DNA of 64,000 nt from Agromyces terreus (GCF_009749465.1 NZ_WBIS01000008.1:62001-126000), one strand, 5' to 3'; counted from the first letter of the stretch, positions 1 to 8,681 are shown. Made by a program: numbers and translations. Notes: generated by a model from the sequence alone, not told the origin.

Positions 1-124
1 CGGGCATGGTCGACGGGCTCACGTGAACCTCCACTCGCGACGGCGACGTCGGATGCGTCCCCTGGTCGGAGCGTACCTCCGGAGGACTCGCGCGAAAAGC
101 ATGGCTTCGCCGCCGAATCGGGTC

Positions 125-130
125 TAGGTT
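125..130 (+). promoter_or_regulatory. Possible -10 box of the MFS gene (TAGGTT)
   Basis: TAGGTT sits about 36 nt upstream of the GTG start, leaving a short leader that carries the AGAGGAG ribosome binding site. No convincing -35 is visible. The first 120 bases of the window hold nothing else that I recognise. Confidence 0.35.
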
Positions 131-166
131 GGCCCCAACAGAGGACGCCGGCTCAGAGGAGACCCC

Positions 167-1753
167 GTGAGTGCACCCGAGACGCCCGGCACGGCTTTCA
201 ACGGCAGGCTCGCTCTCCTGCTCGCCATGGCGATGTTCGTCCTCGTCGTCGACACGTCGATCATGAACGTGTCGATCTCGGCGGTCGTGGAGGACATCGG
301 CACCACCGTCAGCGGGGTGCAGGGCGCGATCGCGCTCGAGGCGCTCGTGTCGGCCGCGTTCATCCTCATCGGCGGCAAGGTCGGCGACCTCATCGGCCGC
401 AAGCGCGCCTACGTCATCGGCCTCCTCTGCTACGCCGCGGGCGCGGCGGCGATGACGCTCGCGCAGAGCCTCCTGCCGATCATCGTCTTCTGGGCCGTCA
501 TCGGGGGGCTCGGCGCCTCGATGCTCCTGCCGTCGATGCAGTCGCTCATCCACGGCAACTTCGAGGGCAAGGCGCAGACGCGGGTGTACGCGATGGTCGG
601 GGCATCCGCCGCCATCGCCGCCGCCGTGGGTCCGCTGATCGGCGGGGTCATCACGACGTTCCTGTCGTGGCGCGTCTCGTTCCTGCTCGAGGCGCTCGTC
701 ATCGTGGTGGTGCTCAGCGGCATCCGCCTCGTGCGCGACGTGCCGTACACGGGTCCGCGACGAATCGACGTCGTCGGGTCGATCCTCTCGGTGCTCGGCA
801 TGGGCGGCGTCGTCATCGGCATCCTCGTATGGCAGGAGGGCGGCGAGGCGGTCGGCATCCTGATCGCCGTCGGGCTCGTCGGGCTCGGAAGCCTGGCGTA
901 CTGGCTCGTGCGCCGCAAGCGGCTGGGCAAGCCGACGCTCATCGATCCGGCGCTGTTCGTCTCGAAGCTGTTCCGGCTGGGCATCACCGGGCAGTTGCTG
1001 CAGCAGATCGCGCTCGGCGGGACGATGATCGTGCTACCGATCTACCTGCAGATGGTGCTCGGCTACAACGCGCTGTTCGCGGGCCTGTCGATCGCCCCGC
1101 TCTCGCTCAGCATGTTCGTCGTGGCCATGCTCGTCGGCCGCCGCGCCGGCTCCCGGAGGCCGGCGAACCTGATCCTCTCGGGCTTCGCGCTCCTGACCCT
1201 CGGGCTCGTCATCCTGCTTCCCGTCGTGCCGCGCGCGGACTCGGGGTGGTGGCTCTTCGCCCCGCTCGTCGTCGCCGGCACCGGGCTCGGCCTGCTCGTC
1301 TCCCAGTTGAACAACTACACGCTGTCGCCGATCTCGAACGAGCGCGTGAGCGAGGCGGCGGGCGTGAACTCCGCGGCGGGATCGTTCGGCCTGTCGTTCG
1401 GGCTCGCCTTCGCGGGCGCGATCATGCTCGCGGTGCTCTCGTTGACGTTCACGAGCATGACGAACGCGAGCGAGGTGCTGCCGTCCGACGACAAGGAGCA
1501 GGTCGCCCAGGTCCTCCAGGAGGACGCCGAGATCATGTCCGACGCGCTGCTCGTCGACCTCCTCGCCGACGAGCCCGAAGAGATCTCCGACGAGATCGTG
1601 CGCATCAACACGGAGGCGCGCCCGATCGCCCTTCAGATCGCCCTGCTGATCCCGCTCGTCGCGGCGCTCCTCGGCCTGTTGAACGGCTTCCGCATGCGGC
1701 GCCAGCCCGATCCGAAGGCGAACGGCGCGGCCGAGGGCATGCTCCTCGGCTGA
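167..1753 (+). CDS. MFS transporter, DHA2 (14-helix) drug exporter type
   Basis: Proton-driven multidrug or metabolite exporter of the inner membrane; 528 residues, the usual size for DHA2 members. Seen: a long run of hydrophobic helices starting near residue 15, and the MFS loop signature GGKVGDLIGRKR after helix 2 (near residue 66). The motif region LPSMQSLIHGNF follows helix 4, and a longer polar loop rich in Asp/Glu (about residues 440-485) precedes the last helix. GTG start chosen because AGAGGAG lies 5 nt upstream. The substrate cannot be read from sequence; DHA2 proteins often confer resistance to cationic drugs or antibiotics. It stands alone, with a tRNA gene on the opposite strand downstream. 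Confidence 0.85.
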   Translation: MSAPETPGTAFNGRLALLLAMAMFVLVVDTSIMNVSISAVVEDIGTTVSGVQGAIALEALVSAAFILIGGKVGDLIGRKRAYVIGLLCYAAGAAAMTLAQSLLPIIVFWAVIGGLGASMLLPSMQSLIHGNFEGKAQTRVYAMVGASAAIAAAVGPLIGGVITTFLSWRVSFLLEALVIVVVLSGIRLVRDVPYTGPRRIDVVGSILSVLGMGGVVIGILVWQEGGEAVGILIAVGLVGLGSLAYWLVRRKRLGKPTLIDPALFVSKLFRLGITGQLLQQIALGGTMIVLPIYLQMVLGYNALFAGLSIAPLSLSMFVVAMLVGRRAGSRRPANLILSGFALLTLGLVILLPVVPRADSGWWLFAPLVVAGTGLGLLVSQLNNYTLSPISNERVSEAAGVNSAAGSFGLSFGLAFAGAIMLAVLSLTFTSMTNASEVLPSDDKEQVAQVLQEDAEIMSDALLVDLLADEPEEISDEIVRINTEARPIALQIALLIPLVAALLGLLNGFRMRRQPDPKANGAAEGMLLG

Positions 1754-1788
1754 CCCGGCAGGCCTGGCCGGCCCGGTTCCGGAACGGC

Positions 1789-1827
1789 GAACGCCCCGGC
1801 CCCCAGCGAGTGGGAGTCGGGGCGTTC
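1789..1827 (-). terminator. Hairpin between the MFS gene and tRNA-Ser
   Basis: GAACGCCCCG pairs with CGGGGCGTTC around a 19-nt loop. It lies directly after the 3' end of tRNA-Ser on the minus strand and after the MFS stop on the plus strand, so it can serve both. There is no U-tract, as is common in actinobacteria. Confidence 0.5.
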
Positions 1828-1829
1828 TG

Positions 1830-1919
1830 TGGCGGTACCGGTGGGATTTGAACCCACGGTGCGCTTTCACGCACACAACTTTTCGAGAGTTGCACCTTCG
1901 GCCGCTCGGACACGGTACC
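1830..1919 (-). tRNA. tRNA-Ser(CGA), CCA encoded
   Basis: Acceptor stem GGTACCG/CGGTACC, discriminator G followed by an encoded CCA. The anticodon stem CAACT/AGTTG carries loop CTCGAAA, so the anticodon is CGA, reading UCG serine codons. The long variable arm (GTGCG...CGCAC) is typical of class II serine tRNAs, and the T-arm contains GGTTCAAATCC. UCG is the main serine codon in the neighbouring genes, so this tRNA fits the codon bias. Confidence 0.95.
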
Positions 1920-2045
1920 GAGGTCAATGGTAGACGACACCGCGCAATCGTCCAAAACGAGCCGGGCGGGCGACCGGAGGGCATGGCGGCGAGCGGATGC
2001 CGCGGCGCGGCGTCGTCGGCGGACGCGGATGTCGGCGGCGGCCCT

Positions 2046-2051
2046 TACGCT
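2046..2051 (+). promoter_or_regulatory. Leaderless -10 box of radA (TACGCT)
   Basis: TACGCT is followed by exactly 6 nt and then the ATG of radA. With transcription starting 6-7 nt after the -10 box, the mRNA would begin at or next to the start codon; no Shine-Dalgarno is present. Confidence 0.6.
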
Positions 2052-2057
2052 CTCCCC

Positions 2058-3419
2058 ATGGCCAAACCCGTCTCCGCGTTCCGTTGCACCGAGTGCGGCT
2101 GGAGCACCGTCAAGTGGGTCGGCCGCTGCGCCGAGTGCCAGCAGTGGGGCACGGTCGTCGAGGCCGGCGCACCGTCGGGCATCACGCGCACGCTGAAGCC
2201 CGTCGCGGTCGGCGCGACGCAGGTCGCGCGATCGATCACCGAGGTGACCACCGAGGAGCGCGGGCACTGGCCGAGCGGCGTCGGCGAGTTCGATCGCGTG
2301 CTGGGCGGCGGCATCGTCCCCGGCGCGGCCATCCTCCTGAGCGGCGAGCCGGGCGTCGGCAAGTCCACGCTCCTCCTCGACGTCGCGGCGCGCGTCGCGG
2401 CATCCGGTCGTCGAGTGCTCTACGTGAGCGCCGAAGAGTCGGTCGCCCAGGTGCGGCTGCGCGCGGGTCGCACCGGCGCGCTGCAGCCCGAGCTGTTCCT
2501 CGCCGCCGAGACCGATCTCGCGACCGTCATCGGGCAGGTCGACGCAGTGTCGCCCGAGTTGCTCATCGTCGACTCGGTGCAGACGGTCTCGAGCTCGCAG
2601 AACGAGGGCATCGCGGGCCAGCCGGGCCAGGTGCGCGAGGTCGCGTCCACGCTCATCCGCCTCGCGAAGGAGCGGGAGCTGCCCGTCCTCCTCGTCGGCC
2701 ACGTCACGAAAGACGGCACCATCGCGGGGCCGCGCCTGCTCGAGCACCTCGTCGACGTCGTGTGCCAGTTCGAGGGCGACCGGCAGACCGCGCTGCGTTT
2801 CGTTCGGGCGCTCAAGAACCGTTTCGGCCCGACCGACGAGGTCGGTTGCTTCGAGATGACCGGCGACGGCATCGCCGAGGTGCCCGATCCGAGCGGCCTC
2901 TTCCTCAGCCGCGGCGCGGGGGTCAGCGGCACGTGCGTCACCGTCGCGCTCGAGGGCCGTCGCGCCCTCCCCGTCGAGGTGCAGGCCCTCGTGGTCGCCA
3001 CCAGGGCGCCGCAGCCGCGACGCGTGGTGAACGGGGTCGACCCGTCGCGCGTCGCGATGATCCTCGCGGTGCTCGAGCGCCGCGCCGGGCTCCGTCAGAT
3101 CGGCGAGCACGACGTCTACGTCTCGACGGTCGGCGGGGTCCGACTCGTCGAGCCGGGCGCCGATCTCGCCATCGCCATCGCCATCGCGTCGGCCATGCGC
3201 GACCGCGCCGTGCCGCACGACCTCGCCGCCTACGGCGAGATCAGCCTCGCCGGCGAGGTGCGACCGGTGAACTCGGCCAGGCAGCGCGGCAGCGAGGCGC
3301 GGCGTCTGGGCTACGCCACGATCCTCGACGTCGAGGCGGGCAGCGTGCAGGCCGCCGTCGGCCGGGCACTCGCCGCCGGTTCCTCCGTTCGCGAACGCGA
3401 GCTCGACGCCGCGTTCTGA
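2058..3419 (+). CDS. radA: DNA repair protein RadA (Sms)
   Basis: RecA-like ATPase that promotes branch migration and processing of recombination intermediates; cytoplasmic. 453 residues, normal length. Seen: an N-terminal C4 zinc finger (FRCTECGW...GRCAECQQWG, residues 9-30), Walker A GEPGVGKST (near residue 97), the RadA-specific KNRFGPTDEVG motif (near residue 255), and a C-terminal Lon-protease-like domain ending in GEISLAGEVRPV. The frame is open further upstream, but that extension runs through tRNA-Ser; the ATG used here begins the conserved MAKPVSAFRC and follows a leaderless -10 box. The stop lies in a small repeat (TCTGACGGCGC, three imperfect copies). Confidence 0.95.
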   Translation: MAKPVSAFRCTECGWSTVKWVGRCAECQQWGTVVEAGAPSGITRTLKPVAVGATQVARSITEVTTEERGHWPSGVGEFDRVLGGGIVPGAAILLSGEPGVGKSTLLLDVAARVAASGRRVLYVSAEESVAQVRLRAGRTGALQPELFLAAETDLATVIGQVDAVSPELLIVDSVQTVSSSQNEGIAGQPGQVREVASTLIRLAKERELPVLLVGHVTKDGTIAGPRLLEHLVDVVCQFEGDRQTALRFVRALKNRFGPTDEVGCFEMTGDGIAEVPDPSGLFLSRGAGVSGTCVTVALEGRRALPVEVQALVVATRAPQPRRVVNGVDPSRVAMILAVLERRAGLRQIGEHDVYVSTVGGVRLVEPGADLAIAIAIASAMRDRAVPHDLAAYGEISLAGEVRPVNSARQRGSEARRLGYATILDVEAGSVQAAVGRALAAGSSVRERELDAAF

Positions 3420-3477
3420 CGGCGCCCCTCTGACGGCGCGTTCTGAGGGCGCCGAACCCGCCGACGGGCCTGGGCCG

Positions 3478-3897
3478 TCAGACCTCGAGCGCCCGCAGGA
3501 GCTCGGCGGGCGGCGCCTGCATCGGGTGGGGCCCGGCGATGTCGAGGAACACGGTCGTGATCGTCGACTCGTAGCGCTTGAGAAAGGTGCGCAGCCAGGC
3601 GGGGCTCTGCAGCCCGACCGCGGGCGGCAGGTTGTCGGGCTTGTTCGCGGCGTCGCTGAAGAGCAGCAGCGCCACGTCGCCGGTGTTCGGGTCGCGGTAG
3701 GTCCACACCTCGCCGCCGTCGAGCGGCTTGTCGCGCGGGCCGGGCTTCACGAGCGGCACGACGGTGTTGCCGTGGCGCAGCGCGAACGCGACCGCGGCCA
3801 TGTCCTGCTTCTCGAGCGCCTCGGCGAGCGCCTCGGACCGGAACTCCACGGGCTCGGCGGCCTTGCCCGGCCTGCCCGACTTCTTGCGCTGCGCCAT
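3478..3897 (-). CDS. Conserved hypothetical protein, SseB-like
   Basis: 139 residues, soluble, no signal peptide. The N-terminus is basic and low-complexity (AQRKKSGRPGKAAEP), followed by a compact alpha/beta region with FRSEALAEAL, VWTYRDPNTGDVALLLFSD and TVFLDIAGPHPMQAPP. It resembles short actinobacterial proteins often labelled SseB-family or misnamed dehydrogenase; function unknown. The start is supported by a TACGCT -10 box 6 nt upstream. It is convergent with radA, about 60 nt away. Confidence 0.75.
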   Translation of the reverse strand: MAQRKKSGRPGKAAEPVEFRSEALAEALEKQDMAAVAFALRHGNTVVPLVKPGPRDKPLDGGEVWTYRDPNTGDVALLLFSDAANKPDNLPPAVGLQSPAWLRTFLKRYESTITTVFLDIAGPHPMQAPPAELLRALEV

Positions 3898-3903
3898 CCC
3901 CCA

Positions 3904-3909
3904 AGCGTA
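3904..3909 (-). promoter_or_regulatory. Leaderless -10 box (TACGCT)
   Basis: On the minus strand TACGCT is followed by 6 nt (TGGGGG) and the ATG of the downstream hypothetical gene. Same architecture as at radA. Confidence 0.55.
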
Positions 3910-3940
3910 CCGAGCCGTACCCGACCCTCCGGCAACGACG

Positions 3941-4029
3941 CTTTTCAGGAAGGGGTGTGGGCACGCGCGACGATTTCGCCCGGAACGAAGCCGAGACGCA
4001 CCCGAGTCGCCACACCCCCTCCTGAAAAG
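3941..4029. repeat. Long inverted repeat, 20-bp arms
   Basis: CTTTTCAGGAAGGGGTGTGG (3941-3960) is matched by its reverse complement at 4010-4029 with 19 of 20 positions identical, around a 49-nt spacer. It lies after the stop of the 4.1-kb gene and before the promoter of the 3.5-kb gene. It could be a terminator for the upstream gene or a small palindromic mobile or REP-like element. Confidence 0.8.
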
Positions 4030-4090
4030 TGAACACGGCGGAGGTGTGCCGCACCGCAGTGCAGCAAGCGACCGCGACCGCGACCGCGAC

Positions 4091-4726
4091 TCAGTACAGT
4101 TGGAACTGCTTCGTCAGGTCGTCGGATGCGTACCCGTCGACCGAGACCGACAGATGGTACGAGGCACCCCCGGCCGGCACGGCTTCGCGCGCCCCCTCGC
4201 AGGTCTCGGGGCTCGAGCGGGTGCGGTCCCAGACGATCGGCGCGGCCGAGCTGACCGGCGTGCCGGGTTTCAGCGACACCTCGGCGTCGATGGCGTCGGT
4301 CTGGCAGTCGGTCGAGATCCAGTACTGCTCGTCGCCGCTGGAGATGGTGAAGACCTGGGCGGAGGTGCCGGCGTTCAGCACGCACACGTTCTTGCCGGTG
4401 TTCGTGATCGTCACCGAGAGCTGCGGCTGCTCCCCGGCCTCGTAGACCGTCTTGTCGGTGACGGGTTCGACGGTGATCTGCTCGGGCGAGCACGGGTCGC
4501 CGTCGAGCGCGGTCGACTCGGTCGGGATCGTCGTCGGCTCGGGGGTGCTCGACGCGACCGCGCTCGGCGTGGCGGTCGCGCCCGGCTCGCCCTGCGCGCC
4601 GCCCGGGCGCACGATGATGAGCACGACCGCGACGATCACCGCGATCAGTCCGAGCAGCACGACGAGCCGTCGCCGACGGTAGACCTGCGGCGAGTGCCGT
4701 CGGGCCGGTGCCTGATTCGTCGACAT
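4091..4726 (-). CDS. Hypothetical membrane-anchored extracytoplasmic protein
   Basis: About 211 residues. A basic N-terminus (RRRR) precedes one hydrophobic helix (VVLLGLIAVIVAVVLIIV), then a Gly/Pro/Thr-rich linker and an outer domain with three cysteines (GDPCSPEQ, KNVCVLN, TDCQTD) and a fourth in SPETCEG. The pattern SVTITNTGKNVCVLN...SGDEQYWIST...LSVSVDGY suggests an immunoglobulin-like beta fold with disulfides. The ATG was preferred to the GTG two codons earlier because TACCCT plus 6 nt precedes the ATG exactly. No function is assigned. Confidence 0.75.
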   Translation of the reverse strand: MSTNQAPARRHSPQVYRRRRLVVLLGLIAVIVAVVLIIVRPGGAQGEPGATATPSAVASSTPEPTTIPTESTALDGDPCSPEQITVEPVTDKTVYEAGEQPQLSVTITNTGKNVCVLNAGTSAQVFTISSGDEQYWISTDCQTDAIDAEVSLKPGTPVSSAAPIVWDRTRSSPETCEGAREAVPAGGASYHLSVSVDGYASDDLTKQFQLY

Positions 4727-4732
4727 GTTCAC

Positions 4733-4738
4733 AGGGTA
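4733..4738 (-). promoter_or_regulatory. Leaderless -10 box (TACCCT)
   Basis: TACCCT, 6 nt (GTGAAC), then ATG on the minus strand. It decides the start codon of the membrane-anchored protein. Confidence 0.55.
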
Positions 4739-4812
4739 CGACCGGCGAGCGGATGCCGCGGGCGCGCGCCCGGCGTGCCGAAATGCCCGGTGAAGCGGTG
4801 GTTCACCGCTGG

Positions 4813-5319
4813 TCAGAACCGTTTGAGCATGCGAGTGTTGCCGAGCGTGTTCTGCTTGACGCGTGCGAGGTCGAGGAACTCGGCGACGCCGTCGTCGTGC
4901 GAGCGCACGAGTTCGGCGTACACCTCGGGTGCGACGGTCTCTTCGCCCATGTCCTCGAAGCCGTGGCGGGCGAAGAAATCGACCTCGAACGTGAGGCAGA
5001 ACAGCCTGCTGAGCCCCAGCTCACGGGCGTCGGCGACGAGGCGTTCGACGAGCGCATGGCCGACGCCGTGCCCGAGCCACTCGTCGGCGACGACGAGGGT
5101 GCGCACCTCGCCGAGGTCCTCCCACATGGCGTGCAGGGCGCCGGCGCCGATGATTCGGTCGCCGTCGGGCGCCTCGGCGACGCGGAACTCCTGGATCGCC
5201 CCGTACAGGTCGACGCGCTCCTTGCCGAGCAGGATGCGTCGGGACACGAGCGGTTCGACCAGCGAGATGATCTGCGGAACGTCGCTCGTGCGCGCCGGGC
5301 GCACTCTGAACTGGGTCAT
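4813..5319 (-). CDS. GNAT acetyltransferase, amino-acid N-acetyltransferase type
   Basis: Probable N-acetylglutamate synthase of the short, single-domain actinobacterial type (like M. tuberculosis Rv2747), which acetylates glutamate with acetyl-CoA in the first step of arginine synthesis. 168 residues. Seen: N-terminal RVRPARTSDVPQI, core strand VRTLVVADEWLGHGVGHALVERL with the acetyl-CoA-binding loop, and LFCLTFEVDFFARHGF, all typical of ArgA-like GNAT domains. The amino-acid kinase domain of classical ArgA is absent, as in this subclass. No arginine gene is adjacent, so substrate specificity is inferred from similarity only. Confidence 0.75.
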   Translation of the reverse strand: MTQFRVRPARTSDVPQIISLVEPLVSRRILLGKERVDLYGAIQEFRVAEAPDGDRIIGAGALHAMWEDLGEVRTLVVADEWLGHGVGHALVERLVADARELGLSRLFCLTFEVDFFARHGFEDMGEETVAPEVYAELVRSHDDGVAEFLDLARVKQNTLGNTRMLKRF

Positions 5320-5325
5320 CCGTTC

Positions 5326-5331
5326 ATCGTA
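5326..5331 (-). promoter_or_regulatory. Leaderless -10 box of the acetyltransferase gene (TACGAT)
   Basis: TACGAT, 6 nt (GAACGG), then ATG on the minus strand; no ribosome binding site. Confidence 0.55.
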
Positions 5332-5353
5332 TTCTGCCGGGGCGAGTCAGCCG

Positions 5354-5423
5354 GATTCGGAGAATCGGCGACACGCCGGGCGACGCCGGCCGTGACGCGG
5401 CGTGTCGCCAGGACGTCCGAATC
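5354..5423. repeat. Two-part inverted repeat
   Basis: Outer arms GATTCGGA/TCCGAATC (8 bp, perfect) enclose inner arms GGCGACACGCCG/CGGCGTGTCGCC (12 bp, perfect) with a 19-nt GC-rich loop. It lies between the clpC terminator and the acetyltransferase promoter and abuts a 14-bp tandem repeat. Confidence 0.8.
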
Positions 5424-5490
5424 GGGCAGCGAGCCCCGGGCAGCGAGCCGCGGGCAGCGAGCCCCGGGCAGCGAGCCGCGGGCAGTGAGG
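5424..5490. repeat. 14-bp tandem repeat, about 4.7 copies
   Basis: GGGCAGCGAGCCCC alternates with GGGCAGCGAGCCGC, so there is also a 28-bp period; the last copy is partial. It is intergenic, between the clpC terminator and the inverted repeat. Such arrays can vary in copy number between strains. Confidence 0.85.
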
Positions 5491-5500
5491 GCACGACGAA

Positions 5501-5526
5501 GGGGCCGGGCCCGAAGGCCCGACCCC
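5501..5526 (-). terminator. clpC terminator hairpin
   Basis: On the minus strand GGGGTCGGGCC and GGCCCGGCCCC pair around a short TTCG-type loop (one G-T wobble), followed by TTCGTCGTGCC. It lies about 40 nt after the clpC stop. Confidence 0.7.
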
Positions 5527-5565
5527 GGTCGGTGAAGCGGATGCCTCGTCGGTCGGCGAACCCGA

Positions 5566-8091
5566 TCAGTCGGCCGTGGCCGCGAGATCGGGCGTGGCCG
5601 GGCCGGTGCCGATGGCGGCACCCGTGTTGACGCCGATGCCCACGGGCAGCGCGCGCTGCGTGGTCGTGAAGACGAACTTGCCGTCGAGGAAGTCGACGTG
5701 CACGTGGTCGCCCGAGTTGAGCTCGCCGTGCAGGATCTTCTCGGACAGCGTGTCTTCGACCTCGCGCTGCACGGCACGGCGCAGCGGCCGGGCGCCGAGC
5801 GCGGGGTCGTAGCCGACCTCGATGAGGCGCTCCTTCGCGGGCACCGTCAGCTCGACGGTCATGTCGCGGTCGAGCATGCGGTCGCTGAGGCGCTTCACGA
5901 AGAGGTCGACGATCTGCAGCAGCTCGGGCTTGGAGAGCTGCGGGAACACGATGATCTCGTCGACGCGGTTCAGGAACTCGGGCTTGAAGTGCTTCTTCAG
6001 CTCCTCCTTCACCTTGCCGCGCATGAGGTCGTACCCGGTGCGGGTGTCGCCCTCGAGCGCGAAGCCGACGGGCCCGCTCGAGATGTCCTTCGTGCCGAGG
6101 TTGGTCGTCATGATGATGACCGTGTTCTTGAAGTCGACCACTCGGCCCTGACCGTCGGTCAGGCGACCCTCTTCGAGGATCTGGAGCAGCGAGTTGAAGA
6201 TGTCGGGGTGCGCCTTCTCGATCTCGTCGAACAGCACGACCGAGAACGGCTTGCGGCGCACCTTCTCGGTGAGCTGGCCGCCCTCTTCGAAACCGACGAA
6301 CCCGGGAGGGGCGCCGAACAGGCGGGAGACGGTGTGCTTCTCGCCGTACTCCGACATGTCGAGCGAGATCATCGCGGCCTCGTCGTCGAAGAGGAACTCG
6401 GCGAGCGCCTTGGCGAGCTCGGTCTTGCCGACGCCCGTGGGGCCGGCGAAGATGAACGAGCCCGAGGGGCGGTGCGGGTCCTTCAGTCCGGCGCGGGTGC
6501 GGCGGATCGTCTTCGACAGTGCCGAGATCGCCTCCTCCTGGCCGATGACGCGCTCGTGCAGCGCCTTCTCCATGAAGACGAGCCGCGAGCTCTCCTCTTC
6601 GGTGAGCTTGAAGACGGGGATGCCGGTGGCCTGTGCGAGCACCTCGGCGATCAGGCCCTCGTCGACGACCGCGGTCGTCTTGACGTCGCCGGCCTTCCAC
6701 TGCTTCTCGAGGCGCAACCGCTCGCCGAGGAGGTTCTTCTCCTCGTCGCGCAGGGACGCGGCCTTCTCGAAGTCCTGCTCCTCGATGGCCGTCTCCTTCG
6801 CGGCGCGGACGACGGCGATCTTCTCGTCGAACTCGCGCAGCTCGGGCGGCGAGGACAGGATCGACAGGCGCAGACGTGCGCCGGCCTCGTCGATCAGGTC
6901 GATGGCCTTGTCGGGCAGGAAGCGGTCGCTGATGTACCGGTCGGCGAGGTTCGCCGCGGCCACGATGGCGCCGTCGGTGATCGACACCTTGTGGTGCGCC
7001 TCGTAGCGGTCGCGCAGGCCCTTGAGGATGTTGATGGCGTGGGGCAGCGACGGCTCCTGCACCTGGATCGGCTGGAAGCGGCGCTCGAGCGCGGCATCCT
7101 TCTCGAAGTGCTTGCGGTACTCGTCGAGCGTGGTCGCGCCGATGGTCTGGAGCTCGCCTCGTGCGAGCAGCGGCTTCAGGATCGAGGCGGCGTCGATCGC
7201 GCCCTCTGCGGCACCGGCCCCCACGAGGGTGTGGATCTCGTCGATGAAGACGATGATGTCGCCGCGCGTGCGGATCTCTTTGGTGACCTTCTTCAGGCGC
7301 TCCTCGAAGTCACCGCGGTAGCGGGACCCGGCGATGAGCGAACCGAGGTCGAGCGAGTAGAGCTGCTTGTCCTTCAGCGTCTCGGGGACCTCGTTCTTCA
7401 CGATCGCCTGCGCGAGGCCCTCGACGACGGCGGTCTTGCCGACGCCGGGCTCGCCGATGAGGACGGGGTTGTTCTTGGAGCGGCGCGAGAGGATCTGCAT
7501 GACCCGCTCGATCTCCTTCTCGCGGCCGATCACGGGGTCGAGCTTCGACTCGCGTGCGGCCTGCGTGAGGTTGCGGCCGAACTGGTCGAGGATCTGCGAC
7601 CCGCCCTGCGGCTGCTGCTGGTCGTTCGCGCCGACCTGCACCTGCTCCTTGCCCTGGTAGCCCGAGAGCAGCTGGATGACCTGCTGGCGCACGCGGTTCA
7701 GGTCGGCGCCCAGCTTGACGAGCACCTGGGCGGCGACGCCCTCGCCCTCGCGGATGAGCCCGAGCAGGATGTGCTCGGTGCCGATGTAGTTGTGGCCGAG
7801 CTGCAGCGCCTCGCGGAGCGAGAGCTCGAGCACCTTCTTGGCCCGCGGCGTGAACGGGATGTGCCCGGTCGGCTGCTGCTGACCCTGGCCGATGATGTCC
7901 TGCACCTGCTCGCGCACCGCGTCGAGCGAGATGCCGAGCGATTCGAGCGCCTTGGCGGCGACCCCTTCACCCTCGTGGATGAGCCCGAGCAGGATGTGCT
8001 CGGTGCCGATGTAGTTGTGATTGAGCATCTTGGCCTCTTCTTGGGCCAGGACGACGACACGACGGGCTCGGTCGGTGAATCTCTCGAACAT
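5566..8091 (-). CDS. clpC: ATP-dependent Clp protease ATPase subunit ClpC
   Basis: Hsp100 unfoldase that feeds substrates to ClpP; essential in many actinobacteria. 841 residues, full length. Seen: two Clp N repeats ([31 protein letters not shown] appears twice), AAA-1 with Walker A GEPGVGKT (about residue 213), a UVR-type coiled insert ([12 protein letters not shown]), AAA-2 with Walker A GPTGVGKT (about 548), and a ClpP-docking VGF in [12 protein letters not shown]. The start is supported by AGGAG 6 nt upstream. clpP is not in the window. A ClgR-type box lies upstream and the gene has its own terminator, so it is probably monocistronic. Confidence 0.97.
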   Translation of the reverse strand: MFERFTDRARRVVVLAQEEAKMLNHNYIGTEHILLGLIHEGEGVAAKALESLGISLDAVREQVQDIIGQGQQQPTGHIPFTPRAKKVLELSLREALQLGHNYIGTEHILLGLIREGEGVAAQVLVKLGADLNRVRQQVIQLLSGYQGKEQVQVGANDQQQPQGGSQILDQFGRNLTQAARESKLDPVIGREKEIERVMQILSRRSKNNPVLIGEPGVGKTAVVEGLAQAIVKNEVPETLKDKQLYSLDLGSLIAGSRYRGDFEERLKKVTKEIRTRGDIIVFIDEIHTLVGAGAAEGAIDAASILKPLLARGELQTIGATTLDEYRKHFEKDAALERRFQPIQVQEPSLPHAINILKGLRDRYEAHHKVSITDGAIVAAANLADRYISDRFLPDKAIDLIDEAGARLRLSILSSPPELREFDEKIAVVRAAKETAIEEQDFEKAASLRDEEKNLLGERLRLEKQWKAGDVKTTAVVDEGLIAEVLAQATGIPVFKLTEEESSRLVFMEKALHERVIGQEEAISALSKTIRRTRAGLKDPHRPSGSFIFAGPTGVGKTELAKALAEFLFDDEAAMISLDMSEYGEKHTVSRLFGAPPGFVGFEEGGQLTEKVRRKPFSVVLFDEIEKAHPDIFNSLLQILEEGRLTDGQGRVVDFKNTVIIMTTNLGTKDISSGPVGFALEGDTRTGYDLMRGKVKEELKKHFKPEFLNRVDEIIVFPQLSKPELLQIVDLFVKRLSDRMLDRDMTVELTVPAKERLIEVGYDPALGARPLRRAVQREVEDTLSEKILHGELNSGDHVHVDFLDGKFVFTTTQRALPVGIGVNTGAAIGTGPATPDLAATAD

Positions 8092-8170
8092 GCTCTACTC
8101 CTCTCGACCCCTCAGGGCAGGGGGCGCCGATACATCGAGCGTAACCAGCGCGGATGCCGCGTGGGCCGGT

Positions 8171-8184
8171 GTTCGCCGTGGGCG
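8171..8184. promoter_or_regulatory. Candidate ClgR binding site upstream of clpC
   Basis: GTTCGC-N5-GCG, matching the published Streptomyces ClgR consensus as I remember it, about 80 nt upstream of the clpC start. ClgR activates clp genes in Streptomyces, Corynebacterium and Mycobacterium. A 9-base match in GC-rich DNA can arise by chance. Confidence 0.4.
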
Positions 8185-8221
8185 CACCGCCGAGGAGAGG
8201 ATCGGGGCGGAGAGAAGCGGA

Positions 8222-8674
8222 CTACTTGACCGGGACGGTGACCGACTCGTCGCCGACCTCGACGACGAGGGGCTCGGTCGTGGTGACGTACACCGGGCTC
8301 CAGAAGACCGTGGTGTGCGGCACGAGATCCATGGTGCAGGGCTGGTCGGCGGGGATCTCGGCCACGTCGACGGAGACGCGGTTGCCTTCGCCGGCGGGCT
8401 CGACCACGTTGATGCGCGTTCCGATCTCGGGGCAGGTCGAGCTGCCCGGGATCGTGACGGCGAGCTGGCCGCCCTGGCCGACCCACGCGGCCGAGAGGCC
8501 CTCGCCGGCGGGCTCGTCGGTGTGGCCCTCGGCGTCGCCCTCGTGGTCGCTCACGGGCAGCCCGGTGAAGTCCTCGACGGGGCGAGGGCTCGGGTTGCAC
8601 GCGGAGAGCAGGAAGACGGATGCCGCGGCCACGGCCACGACGCCTGCACGACGGAGGATGAGGGAGGAGCGCAT
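8222..8674 (-). CDS. Small lipoprotein of unknown function
   Basis: 150 residues. Signal peptide MRSSLILRRAGVVAVAAASV followed by the lipobox LLSAC (Cys near residue 25), so it should be lipidated and surface-exposed. The mature part begins with a polar Pro/Glu/His linker (DHEGDAEGHTDEP). It then forms a small beta-rich domain with two cysteines (STCPEIG, QPCTMD) and repeated valines (EPLVVEVGDESVTVPVK). I do not recognise the family. It is divergent from the pirin gene and transcribed towards clpC. Confidence 0.8.
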   Translation of the reverse strand: MRSSLILRRAGVVAVAAASVFLLSACNPSPRPVEDFTGLPVSDHEGDAEGHTDEPAGEGLSAAWVGQGGQLAVTIPGSSTCPEIGTRINVVEPAGEGNRVSVDVAEIPADQPCTMDLVPHTTVFWSPVYVTTTEPLVVEVGDESVTVPVK

Positions 8675-8681
8675 GCGGATA

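Noticed and set aside
1633-1926. Coding frames across tRNA-Ser
   Set aside because: They are translations of the tRNA gene and its flanks; the tRNA structure explains the sequence.
1848-2057. N-terminal extension of RadA
   Set aside because: It would overlap tRNA-Ser and lacks conservation-like sequence; the inner ATG has a leaderless promoter and begins the zinc finger.
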